Below are positions 11,480 through 19,298 of a DNA stretch of 64,000 nucleotides, one piece after another (position 1 is the first letter of the stretch; every line of letters begins with the position of its first letter). Origin of the DNA: Pseudomonas sp. LRP2-20. GTDB lineage: Bacteria > Pseudomonadota > Gammaproteobacteria > Pseudomonadales > Pseudomonadaceae. The notes beneath the pieces were generated by a model that had not been told where the DNA came from, made no database searches, and worked only from the letters and a program-made list of their open reading frames with translations. Location: contig NZ_AP025944.1 in the NCBI RefSeq assembly GCF_024349685.1, forward strand, positions 5,659,001 to 5,723,000, written 5' to 3'. The position numbers were made by a program, and so were the translations under genes.

Positions 11480-12772
11480 ATGGACGTCACCGCAACCCTG
11501 AGCCTGGGCGATCCACTGGAACCTGCACGCAAGGCCACCGCCGAGATGCTGCAGACCCGCGAGCGCACCTACTCGCTGCCCCAGCCGTTCTACACCGACG
11601 AGCGTCTGTTCCAGATCGACATGGAGGAGATCTTCCAGAAGGAATGGCTGATCGCCGGCATGACCTGCGAGATCCCGGCCAAGGGCAACTACATCACCCT
11701 GCAGATCGGCAAGAACCCGATCCTGGTGGTGCGTGGCGCTGAAGGCAAGGTGCACGCCTTCCACAACGTCTGCCGCCACCGCGGTTCGCGCCTGTGTGTC
11801 AGCGATAAAGGCAAGGTGGCCAAGCTGGTCTGCCACTACCACCAGTGGACCTACGAGCTGGACGGCCGCCTGCTGTTCGCGGGCACCGAAATGGGCGACG
11901 ACTTCGACATGAAGGAGTACGGCCTCAAGCCTGTGAACGTGAAAGTCGCCGGCGGCTACATCTTCATCAGCCTGGCGGAAAACCCACCTGCCATCGACGA
12001 GTTCCTGGCCACCCTGGAACACTACATGGAACCGTACGACATGGAGAACACCAAGGTGGCGGTGCAGACCACCTTGATGGAAAAGGCCAACTGGAAGCTG
12101 GTACTGGAAAACAACCGCGAGTGCTACCACTGCTCCGGTTCGCACCCAGAACTGCTGCAAACCCTGCTGGAGTGGGACGACACCAACGACCCGCGCGCCG
12201 ACCAGGCCTTCAAGGACCACGTGGCTGCCTCCGCTGCCGCCTGGGAAGCCGAGAAGATCCCGTACCTGCACAAGAGCCACGGCCTGCGTAACCGCATCGT
12301 GCGCATGCCGCTGCTCAAGGGCACCGTGTCGATGACCATGGACGGCAAGCAGGCCTGCCAGAAGCTGATGGGCCGCATCAAGAACCCGGACCTCGGCTCG
12401 ATGCGCATCCTGCACCTGCCGCACTCGTGGAACCACTGCATGGGCGACCACATGATCGTGTTCACCGTGTGGCCGATCAGCGCCCAGGAGACCATGGTCA
12501 CCACCAAATGGCTGGTGCACAAGGATGCCGTGGAAGGTGTGGACTACAACCCTGAGCACATGCGCAAGGTGTGGGATGCCACCAACGACCAGGACCGTCG
12601 CCTGGCCGAAGAGAACCAGCGCGGGATCAACTCCACTGCCTATCAACCAGGCCCTTACTCCAAGACCTACGAGTTCGGGGTGGTGAACTTCATCGACTGG
12701 TACAGCCAGCGTGTGCTGGAGAACCTGGGCGCAGAGCCGGCGCCCTACCTGAAGGAAGTAAAGGCGCAGTAA
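11480..12772 (+). CDS. gbcA: Glycine betaine monooxygenase, Rieske oxygenase component
   Basis: Rieske non-heme iron oxygenase (430 aa) that demethylates glycine betaine to dimethylglycine. The 2Fe-2S ligands are C98-x-H100 and C118-x2-H121. Mononuclear iron ligands H217 and H222 lie in NRECYHCSGSHPEL. The start at 11480 has GAGGAA upstream. The open frame extends 33 bp further, but that extension has no ribosome-binding site. It works with the divergent gbcB. Confidence 0.96.
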   Translation: MDVTATLSLGDPLEPARKATAEMLQTRERTYSLPQPFYTDERLFQIDMEEIFQKEWLIAGMTCEIPAKGNYITLQIGKNPILVVRGAEGKVHAFHNVCRHRGSRLCVSDKGKVAKLVCHYHQWTYELDGRLLFAGTEMGDDFDMKEYGLKPVNVKVAGGYIFISLAENPPAIDEFLATLEHYMEPYDMENTKVAVQTTLMEKANWKLVLENNRECYHCSGSHPELLQTLLEWDDTNDPRADQAFKDHVAASAAAWEAEKIPYLHKSHGLRNRIVRMPLLKGTVSMTMDGKQACQKLMGRIKNPDLGSMRILHLPHSWNHCMGDHMIVFTVWPISAQETMVTTKWLVHKDAVEGVDYNPEHMRKVWDATNDQDRRLAEENQRGINSTAYQPGPYSKTYEFGVVNFIDWYSQRVLENLGAEPAPYLKEVKAQ

Positions 12773-12790
12773 CGGCGCTGCAGTAATGAA

Positions 12791-12824
12791 CGCCACGGCC
12801 GGGTTACCCTCGCCGTGGCGTTTT
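12791..12824 (+). terminator. Rho-independent terminator of gbcA
   Basis: An 8-bp perfect stem (CGCCACGG / CCGTGGCG) with a 14-nt loop is followed by TTTTAC, 18 bp after the gbcA stop. Confidence 0.75.
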
Positions 12825-12852
12825 ACATGACGATCCAGAGCTTCATCACATG

Positions 12853-13348
12853 TTATCCACAGGTTTACCTGAACCTCTAGAGAATACCGACAGCAAAGCG
12901 TGCAGCCAGCACGCCGACCGCTGCTGATCAATAATTGATCAAAATGTTCAAAGCCTCTGATCTAAAGGCTTGCAGCCCCTCCCGAACACCTTGTCCACAG
13001 AAGCGCCAACAGATTTTGTGTGCAGATCCCATCAGCCGCGAAAATTACTGTGGATAAGCAGCGCAAGTGCCTGAAAAAGCTGGCTTCCGGTGTAAATAAA
13101 CGACTTTGATCATTTACTGACCAATGTATTGCAGCCCAATGATTTCGGGGCCTTCAGCGGTTACCAAACAGTTTATCCACAGAGCCGCCAACAGTGATTG
13201 TGGGAAACGTGGCCGCCCCCATCCGACGGCAGCCCGCTTTCAACCTTCATGTCACTGATCATTTATTGAGCATTCCGACACAGCCTTTGGAATACAAGGC
13301 CTGTAGCGAAGCGCAAACACTTTATCCACACAGTCGCGAACAGATTCC
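12853..13348. promoter_or_regulatory. DnaA-box array with three phased repeat modules
   Basis: Perfect DnaA boxes (TTATCCACA) lie at 12853-12861, 13173-13181 and 13322-13330, with an inverted copy at 13049-13057 and a one-mismatch box (TTGTCCACA) at 12991-12999. Three degenerate modules of about 95 bp begin at 12925, 13107 and 13256. Each starts with TGATCA, has the DnaA-box position exactly 66 bp further on, and continues with a conserved CGC(C/G)AACAG block and a GTG-rich block. Module spacing is 182 and 149 bp. No coding gene is supported here. A DnaA-binding or titration site, or an iteron-like element, is inferred from the boxes. Confidence 0.7.
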
Positions 13349-13449
13349 GTGGGCAAAAAGTGGAGTACCTATCATTTTTGCCAGTTTCGCCCGATTGCCC
13401 CGTGTGATTCAGTGTGGGCTACTACTTGGCCATTATTCGGGAGTGACTT

Positions 13450-13653
13450 ATGCACAGCCGCCTCGCAGGGACTGTGAAGTGGTTTGATAATCGCCATGGG
13501 ATGGGAGTAATCAAGGCCGAGGGGCGGGCTTGGAACTATCTGGTATTGCGCTGTGCCACGCAGAATGGGGAACTTTTGACCGGGCAGCGGGTGTGGTTCG
13601 AGCCGATCACCAAAGGATTGGCAAACTGGGCGTTCAACGTGGTCAGGCAATAG
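13450..13653 (+). CDS. Divergent cold-shock-domain protein
   Basis: A 67-aa protein beginning SRLAGTVKWFDNRHGMGVIKAEG, which fits the start of a cold-shock (OB-fold) domain. The RNP1 segment is HGMGVI instead of KGFGFI, and the RNP2 region is YLVLRC instead of VFVHF. Most nucleic-acid-stacking aromatics are therefore missing. The ribosome-binding site is GGGAGTG upstream of the ATG. It lies directly after the DnaA-box array, which may form its upstream region. Nucleic-acid binding is uncertain. Confidence 0.75.
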   Translation: MHSRLAGTVKWFDNRHGMGVIKAEGRAWNYLVLRCATQNGELLTGQRVWFEPITKGLANWAFNVVRQ

Positions 13654-13660
13654 CGCTTTT

Positions 13661-13690
13661 TTGTGGAAGCGGACTTGCGTCGCGATAAGC
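13661..13690. repeat. Left half of a REP pair split by an insertion sequence
   Basis: REP-like palindrome (TTGTGGAAGCGGACTTGCG) in the orientation opposite to the copy at 15120-15149. The IS256-family element sits between the two copies. Confidence 0.6.
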
Positions 13691-13714
13691 CCGCGCAGTG
13701 ATCGCGTTATCGGG

Positions 13715-13723
13715 CGTATCGGC
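13715..13723. repeat. Target-site duplication, left copy (9 bp)
   Basis: CGTATCGGC directly abuts the left inverted repeat of the insertion sequence and is repeated exactly at 15085-15093. An 8-9 bp duplication is characteristic of the IS256 family. Confidence 0.85.
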
Positions 13724-15084
13724 GGAAGTGTCAGATTTTTTGTGTGCGGGCCGGTAACGGCCTGCCGTCAGGCAGGCCCTGATCTTCACCAGGTTGGCCT
13801 GATGAACCGATCTCCGTACAGAATCGCAAATTGATTCATCGCGCTTTTCCAATCATGGGCCGGTTTTCCCCAATTGGCTGTTATGTTGCGCAATCCCAGC
13901 CAAATCAGTTTGGTCGCTGCGTCATCATTCGGGAAATGCCCTCGGGTCTTGATGACCTTGCGTAGCTGGGCGTTGATGCTCTCGATCGCGTTGGTGGTAT
14001 AGATCACCTTCCGGATGGCGGGCGGAAAGACAAAGAATGGAATCACGCGATCCCAGGCGCGTCTCCAGGCAGCCACCACCGTTGGATATTTCTCACCCCA
14101 CGGCCCGCTCTCAAACTCATCGAGTGCTTGCTCAGCCGCTTCGGCATTGATGGCTTGGTAAATCGGTTTCAGTTCCTTGGCCAGTGCGCGCCGTTTGTCC
14201 CAGGCCGCGTAGTCCAGGCTGTTGCGGATCAGATGCACGATGCACGTCTGCAATGTCGTCTCTGGAAACACGGCGCTGAGGGCTTCTGGCATGCCTTTAA
14301 GGCCATCGGTCACGGCAATCAGCACGTCCTCGACGCCACGTGTCTTGAGATCGTTGAACACCTTCATCCAGAACTTCGCACCCTCAGTGTTCTCGATCCA
14401 GATGCCCAGGATGTCGCGCGTCCCGTCGGGTAGAACGCCCAAAGCCAAGTAAATGGCCTTGTTGCGCACCAGGCCTTCTTCGCGAATCTTCACCCGCAGC
14501 GCATCAAAGAAAATGACCGGGTACATCGGCTCCAATGGCCGCTGTTGCCACGCGCCAATTTCGTCCATGACCTCGTCTGTCACAGAGCTGATGAAGTCGG
14601 GTGAAACGTCGGTTCCATACTGCTCGGACAGGAAGGCCCGGATCTCTCTGACTGTCATTCCACGGGCGTACATGGCGATGATCTTGTCGTCGAAGCCAGT
14701 GTAACGGCGCTCATGTTTGGGGATCAGGATGGGCGAGAAGCTGCCGTCACGGTCGCGAGGGATATCCAAGCGCAGAGGCCCATCGCCGGTTAGCACTGTC
14801 TTGCCGCTTTTGCCGTTGCGCTGGTTGGTTTCATCCTCCGGGCGCTGCGCGCCCGGCGGATAACCCAGGTGGTGGCCAAGCTCGGCATGCAGAGCGCGTT
14901 CGATCAAGGCCTTCTTGAACGCCGCAGAGGCATCCTCGATAGCTTCTGCGGTCATCAGGCCCTCACCGAACTGCTCCAGCAGCTCCTTGGGGATTTTGGG
15001 CAGGTCACGCAGGGGTTTCTTTTTGGTTGGCATACATGCACCTCTTACTCATGTTATGCCCGAACACAAAATTTCTGACACCCT
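13724..15084 (-). mobile_element. IS256-family insertion sequence, complete
   Basis: A 1361-bp element with one transposase gene on the minus strand. The terminal inverted repeats share GTGTCAGA, TTTGTGT and CGGGC; the left end at 13724 and the right end at 15084 are imperfect over about 28 bp. It is bounded by a 9-bp direct repeat CGTATCGGC. The intact ORF and exact duplication suggest a recent insertion. Confidence 0.9.
13786..15033 (-). CDS. IS256-family transposase
   Basis: Full-length 415-aa mutator-type DDE transposase. Visible catalytic context is the first Asp in VIFFDALRVKI, the second Asp in VTDGLKGMPEAL, the C/H-containing segment TCIVHLIRNSLDY, and the final Glu in TTNAIESINAQLRK. 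The length is normal for the family (about 400 aa) and no frameshift or stop interrupts it. It catalyses transposition of the surrounding element. Confidence 0.95.
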   Translation of the reverse strand: MPTKKKPLRDLPKIPKELLEQFGEGLMTAEAIEDASAAFKKALIERALHAELGHHLGYPPGAQRPEDETNQRNGKSGKTVLTGDGPLRLDIPRDRDGSFSPILIPKHERRYTGFDDKIIAMYARGMTVREIRAFLSEQYGTDVSPDFISSVTDEVMDEIGAWQQRPLEPMYPVIFFDALRVKIREEGLVRNKAIYLALGVLPDGTRDILGIWIENTEGAKFWMKVFNDLKTRGVEDVLIAVTDGLKGMPEALSAVFPETTLQTCIVHLIRNSLDYAAWDKRRALAKELKPIYQAINAEAAEQALDEFESGPWGEKYPTVVAAWRRAWDRVIPFFVFPPAIRKVIYTTNAIESINAQLRKVIKTRGHFPNDDAATKLIWLGLRNITANWGKPAHDWKSAMNQFAILYGDRFIRPTW

Positions 15085-15093
15085 CGTATCGGC
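15085..15093. repeat. Target-site duplication, right copy (9 bp)
   Basis: Exact copy of the 9-bp CGTATCGGC on the left side of the insertion sequence. Confidence 0.85.
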
Positions 15094-15119
15094 AAAAGTC
15101 CCAGGGCTGCAGTGCAGCC

Positions 15120-15149
15120 CTCTCGCGACCCAAAGCCACTTCCACAAAG
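15120..15149. repeat. Right half of the split REP pair
   Basis: Inverted REP-like palindrome (AAAGCCACTTCCACAAAG) facing the left copy at 13661-13690. It lies just downstream of the etfB stop. Confidence 0.6.
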
Positions 15150-15159
15150 AGCACAAGGT

Positions 15160-15930
15160 TCAGCGCAGTACGCCCTCTTCCACCAGCAGCTTCAGGATGG
15201 CTTCGGCGCCTTCCTGTGGAGAAACATCCTTCAGCACCTTGCCACCACCGCCACTGGCCTTGGCCGTGGCCGCCTTCATCCGGTCCGCACCGCTTTTGGC
15301 CTTGATCACCTTGAGCCGCTTGGGCCGTGGCCGTGCCGGCTGCAGCTCGGCATCCGCCAGCAGTTCATCCTCGACGATCGCCACATTGCGCGCCGCCAGC
15401 ACACCCCGGCGAGCCGGGCCAAATGCGCTCTGGCGCGGCTTTGGCGCGGCGTTATCCACAGTCGCCAGCAGCGGCAGGCGTACCTTCAGCCGGCGCCGCT
15501 GACCACGTGGCAGCGCTTGCAGTACCTGGGCAGTACCGTTGTCGATCGACTCCACTTCGGCCAGCCCCACCACCAACGGCCAGCCGAGCTTCTCGGCCAG
15601 CAGGAATGGCAGCATGCCCGACCCTTCACCGGTTTCAGCCTGGCTGCCAGTCAGCACCAACTGGGCGCCAGCATCGCGCAGGTAATCACCCAGCACACCC
15701 AGTACATCGGCCCCAGCTGGCTGCTCAAGTACATCCAGATGGTCCAGGCCCATGCCCAGGTAGGCGCGCAAGGCTTCTTCCCGAGGGTCGCCGGCATGCA
15801 CCACCTGCAAGTTATCCCCAGCCAGCTGCAAACCCAACTCCACCGCGCGGGCATCCTGCTCGGCGCGGCGGGCGCGGCCAGAGCTGGGGTGGGCACCGAT
15901 GGAAACCAGGCTGATCACTTTCGTACTCAT
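15160..15930 (-). CDS. etfB: Electron-transfer flavoprotein beta subunit for dimethylglycine oxidation
   Basis: ETF beta/FixA-family protein (256 aa) that with EtfA accepts electrons from dimethylglycine demethylase. Typical features are the N-terminal alpha/beta domain binding AMP (VLTGSQAETGEGSGMLPFLLAE) and the AEVESIDN segment. The C-terminus has a poorly conserved lysine-rich linker before a final GAEAILKLLVEEGVL helix. It is the last gene of the dgcA-dgcB-etfA-etfB group. The IS256 element begins 75 bp downstream. Confidence 0.9.
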   Translation of the reverse strand: MSTKVISLVSIGAHPSSGRARRAEQDARAVELGLQLAGDNLQVVHAGDPREEALRAYLGMGLDHLDVLEQPAGADVLGVLGDYLRDAGAQLVLTGSQAETGEGSGMLPFLLAEKLGWPLVVGLAEVESIDNGTAQVLQALPRGQRRRLKVRLPLLATVDNAAPKPRQSAFGPARRGVLAARNVAIVEDELLADAELQPARPRPKRLKVIKAKSGADRMKAATAKASGGGGKVLKDVSPQEGAEAILKLLVEEGVLR

Positions 15931-15940
15931 GCTCGTGCCC

Positions 15941-17173
15941 TTATGCCGCGTCGCGCTGGCCGCCGCTGCGGAAGTTGTCCACAGCCTCGATCAGTGCCTT
16001 CAGAATCGCCGAACTGTCGCCAATCACCGACAGGTCGGCCCGTTTGATCATGTCGCAGCCCGGGTCCATGTTGATCGCCACCACCTTGTCGCAGGCGCCG
16101 ATGCCCTGCAGGTGCTGGATCGCGCCGGAGATACCGACAGCCACGTAGACCCGTGCCGTGACCCAGGTACCGGTAGCACCGACCTGGCGGTTGCGCGGCA
16201 TGAAGCCGTCGTCCACCGCCACCCGCGAGGCGCCTTCGGTGGCGCCGAGGGCAGCAGTAGCCTGGTGATAAAGGTCCCAGTCCTTGACGCCGTTACCGCC
16301 AGAGACGATGAACTCGGCTTCGGCCATGGCGATGGTTGCCGGGTCGACGGCCACCGAACCGAGGTCCTCGATGCGCGACAAGCTGCGCACCACGCTTGTG
16401 GACAACTCCACCGGCAGCGCTTCGTGACGGGTTTCGCTGACCGGCTCGGCACACTCCGCCGCACCCAGGATCAGGCGTGGCACGGCGCGTTGCAGGTCTT
16501 GCTGGCCGGCACCGGCGCGGCCGATGCACTGGCCGTCCTTGACCTGCCAGACCCGTGTCGCCGGGCGTTCGCCGAGGGACGCACCGAGGCGACGGCCCAG
16601 TTCGCCGCCACCGGTTCGGCTGTCTGGCAGCAGCCAGTGGCGTGGGGTGAACTGGTTATCCACAGCGCGCAGGCCCTGCACCAGTTGCTCCGGTGCATAA
16701 CCTTCGAATTCCTCGCCTTCGAGGATCAGCAAGCGATCGACACCGGCAGTGGAAAAGTTGCTTTCCTTGTGTTCGCCGAACACCACCGCCAGCACTGCAC
16801 CGTCGCTGCCGGCCAGGCCGTGGGCCAGGCCCAGCAGGTCGCGGTCGTGGCTGCTCAGGCGGCCGCCGACCATGTCCGGTACCACAGCGATGTAGAACGC
16901 CGGTGCTGGCACCTGGTGCAGCGGCAGCTGCACTTCGGCCGCCGCCGTACGCCGCCCGCCGACACCGGTGCCCTGCTGGGCGCCGCTGCGGTCGATGCGC
17001 TTGAGTCCGGCCGGGCCGATGAAGCCTGCGGCGATGGCATGGGGGTTCTTGCGGACCAGGCCGTTGGGCCCCATCCAGCGGGTCTGTTGCGTCTGCATCG
17101 CCGCGTGCAGCGGATGCAGACGGTTACGGGCGATCCACTCGGCGCGTGGATCGCGGCGGATAATATCGCTCAT
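15941..17173 (-). CDS. etfA: Electron-transfer flavoprotein alpha subunit for dimethylglycine oxidation
   Basis: ETF alpha subunit (410 aa). The diagnostic FAD-binding C-terminal domain is present: GATGTWVTARVYVAVGISGA, then IQHLQGIGAC and AINMDPGCDM. It is longer than generic EtfA (about 310 aa) through an N-terminal extension (IRRDPRAEWIARNRLHP), as seen in choline/betaine-cluster ETFs. The ATG at 17173 shares a base with the dgcB stop (TGATG). An upstream TTG in frame is less likely. Confidence 0.93.
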   Translation of the reverse strand: MSDIIRRDPRAEWIARNRLHPLHAAMQTQQTRWMGPNGLVRKNPHAIAAGFIGPAGLKRIDRSGAQQGTGVGGRRTAAAEVQLPLHQVPAPAFYIAVVPDMVGGRLSSHDRDLLGLAHGLAGSDGAVLAVVFGEHKESNFSTAGVDRLLILEGEEFEGYAPEQLVQGLRAVDNQFTPRHWLLPDSRTGGGELGRRLGASLGERPATRVWQVKDGQCIGRAGAGQQDLQRAVPRLILGAAECAEPVSETRHEALPVELSTSVVRSLSRIEDLGSVAVDPATIAMAEAEFIVSGGNGVKDWDLYHQATAALGATEGASRVAVDDGFMPRNRQVGATGTWVTARVYVAVGISGAIQHLQGIGACDKVVAINMDPGCDMIKRADLSVIGDSSAILKALIEAVDNFRSGGQRDAA

Positions 17174-19125
17174 CAATGGACCTCCGCAGGTTCGCGTTTA
17201 ACCGTTGGCGACTTTGGGGCCGCGGGAGTTTCCTCTTCGATCAGCACATCAGCCACCAGCTCGGCGAGGTCCTTGATCTGTGGGCGCGGTTCGACCACGC
17301 CTTCGAGCATCGCGGTGCACTGCGGGCAACCCACGGCCACCAGCTCGGCCTTGGTTTCGCGGATATCGTCCATGCGCATGTCCGGGATCCGCTGCTTGCC
17401 GGGGATGTCGGTGATCGGCGCACCGCCACCACCACCGCAGCAACGGGAGCGGAAGCCCGAGCGCTCCATTTCGCGCACTTCGATACCCAGCGCCTTGAGC
17501 ACCGCACGCGGGGCTTCGTACTCACCGTTGTAGCGGCCCAGGTAGCACGGGTCGTGGTAGGTGACGCTGCCGCCCTTGTGCTGGCCAAGATTGAGCTTTT
17601 TCGCTTCGATCAGTTCGGCAATGTAGGTGCTGTGGTGCAGCACTTCATAGTCGCCGCCCAGCGCTCCGTACTCGTTCTTCAGTACATGGAAGCTGTGCGG
17701 GTCGCAGGTGACGATGCGCTGGAACTTGTACTTGGCCAGGGTCTGGATGTTGCGCTTGGCCAGTTGCTGGAAGGTCGCTTCATCGCCCAGGCGGCGCGCC
17801 ACGTCACCGCTGTCACGCTCTTCGAGGCCGAGCACGGCGAAGTCCACGCCGGAGGCCTTGAGCACTTTGACGAACGAACGCAGGGTGCGCTGGTTGCGCA
17901 TGTCGAAGGCACCGTCACCGACCCAGAACAGCACTTCGGTGGTTTTCACCTCCGACAGCAGTTTGAGGCTGAGGTCGGCCGCCCAGTTCATCCGCCCGCC
18001 CGGGGCGAAGCCGCCCGGGTTGTCGGTGGCGATCAGGTTTTCCAGTACTTCGGCGCCCTTGTTCGGGGTCGCACCCTTCTCCAGCGTGAGGTGGCGGCGC
18101 ATGTCGACGATGGCATCGACATGCTCGATCATCATCGGGCACTCCTCGACGCAGGCACGGCAGGTGGTGCATGACCACAGCGTCTCGGCATCGACCAGGC
18201 CGTTGACGATCGGCTGGTGCGGGTTGCCGCCGTGTTCACCGATCGGTTTGCCCGGGTACGGGCTGCCAGCGAATTGTGCATCGGTGCCACCGGCCAGGCC
18301 GATGACCATGTCCTGGATGAGTTTTTTCGGGTTCAGCGGCTGGCCCGCGGCGAATGCCGGGCACATGGCTTCACATTTACCGCACTGCACGCAGGCGTCA
18401 AAGCCGAGCAGCTGGTTCCAGGTGAAGTCCACCGGTTTTTCCACGCCCAATGGCGCGTTACGGTCTTCCAGGTCCAGCGGCTTGAGGCCGGTGGAGCGGC
18501 CGCCGCCAAAGCGTTCGGCGCGGCGGTGCCAGGCCAGGTGCAGGGCGCCGGCGAAGGCGTGTTTCATCGGGCCGCCCCAGGTCATGCCGAAGAACAGCTC
18601 CGACACGCCCCACAGCACACCCAGGCCGAGAATGCCGACCATCACCCAGCCGCCCGTGTTGGCCGGCAGGATGCCAGCGACCGGCAAAGTGGCGATGAAG
18701 AAACTGGCGGCGAACACCAGCAGGCTCTTCGGCAGGCGCATCCAAGGGCCCTTGGACAGGCGCGAAGGCGGGTTCAGGCGGCGTTTGAAGACAAAGATGG
18801 CCCCGGTGAACATGATCACCGTGGCGACCAGCAGTGCGTAGCCGAGAATCTTGCTCTGCAAGCCGAAACCGTGCACCAGGATCGCCAGCGCGGCCGACAG
18901 CACGAAGCCGCCAGCGGTGGCCACGTGGGTCTTGGACATGTACTTGTCGCGCTCGACCACGTGGTGCAGGTCGACCAGGTAGCGCCGCGGCATGGCCAGC
19001 AGGCCGCCGATCAGGTTGACCTTGGACGGCCGGCCACGCCGCCACATGCGCACCCGGCGCAGGGCGCCGAGCACTGCCAGGCCAAGGGCAGCGAACAGCA
19101 GGATGGGTAGAAGGGTGTTCAACAT
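17173..19125 (-). CDS. dgcB: Dimethylglycine catabolism membrane iron-sulfur protein DgcB
   Basis: A 650-aa membrane-anchored Fe-S protein. There are about four or five hydrophobic helices in residues 1-180, two 4Fe-4S motifs (C245/C248/C251/C255 and C319/C322/C325/C329), and C-terminal CCG heterodisulfide-reductase-like domains (SRCCGGGGGAP; VGCPQC). It is required with DgcA for dimethylglycine to sarcosine conversion and likely passes electrons towards the membrane. I chose ATG 19125 over an in-frame TTG at 19140 because GGGAG lies upstream. Confidence 0.94.
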   Translation of the reverse strand: MLNTLLPILLFAALGLAVLGALRRVRMWRRGRPSKVNLIGGLLAMPRRYLVDLHHVVERDKYMSKTHVATAGGFVLSAALAILVHGFGLQSKILGYALLVATVIMFTGAIFVFKRRLNPPSRLSKGPWMRLPKSLLVFAASFFIATLPVAGILPANTGGWVMVGILGLGVLWGVSELFFGMTWGGPMKHAFAGALHLAWHRRAERFGGGRSTGLKPLDLEDRNAPLGVEKPVDFTWNQLLGFDACVQCGKCEAMCPAFAAGQPLNPKKLIQDMVIGLAGGTDAQFAGSPYPGKPIGEHGGNPHQPIVNGLVDAETLWSCTTCRACVEECPMMIEHVDAIVDMRRHLTLEKGATPNKGAEVLENLIATDNPGGFAPGGRMNWAADLSLKLLSEVKTTEVLFWVGDGAFDMRNQRTLRSFVKVLKASGVDFAVLGLEERDSGDVARRLGDEATFQQLAKRNIQTLAKYKFQRIVTCDPHSFHVLKNEYGALGGDYEVLHHSTYIAELIEAKKLNLGQHKGGSVTYHDPCYLGRYNGEYEAPRAVLKALGIEVREMERSGFRSRCCGGGGGAPITDIPGKQRIPDMRMDDIRETKAELVAVGCPQCTAMLEGVVEPRPQIKDLAELVADVLIEEETPAAPKSPTVKREPAEVH

Positions 19126-19182
19126 GGGAGGCTCCCACAACAGCGGTTGCTAGGGGTTCAGGCCCCTGGAATCCTGCACCGG

Positions 19183-19276
19183 CCCTGTGGGAGCGGGCTC
19201 GCCCGCGAATGCGTCAGGTCAGACAACCAAGTTGTTCGTGCTGAAGCTTTCGCGGGCAAGCCCGCTCCCACAGGGG
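19183..19276. repeat. REP pair
   Basis: Two inverted REP copies in the dgcA-dgcB gap, inside an otherwise tightly packed operon. They may form an intercistronic hairpin affecting relative expression. Confidence 0.85.
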
Positions 19277-19298
19277 CCGGTGTGTGCCGACAGACCGA

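Noticed and set aside
11354..12931. A 525-codon minus-strand frame opposite gbcA
   Set aside because: Shadow; gbcA has Rieske and iron-ligand motifs on the plus strand.
13194..13487. A 97-codon open frame across the DnaA-box array into the cold-shock gene
   Set aside because: It crosses repeat modules, has no ribosome-binding site and overlaps the better-supported cold-shock-domain start in another frame.
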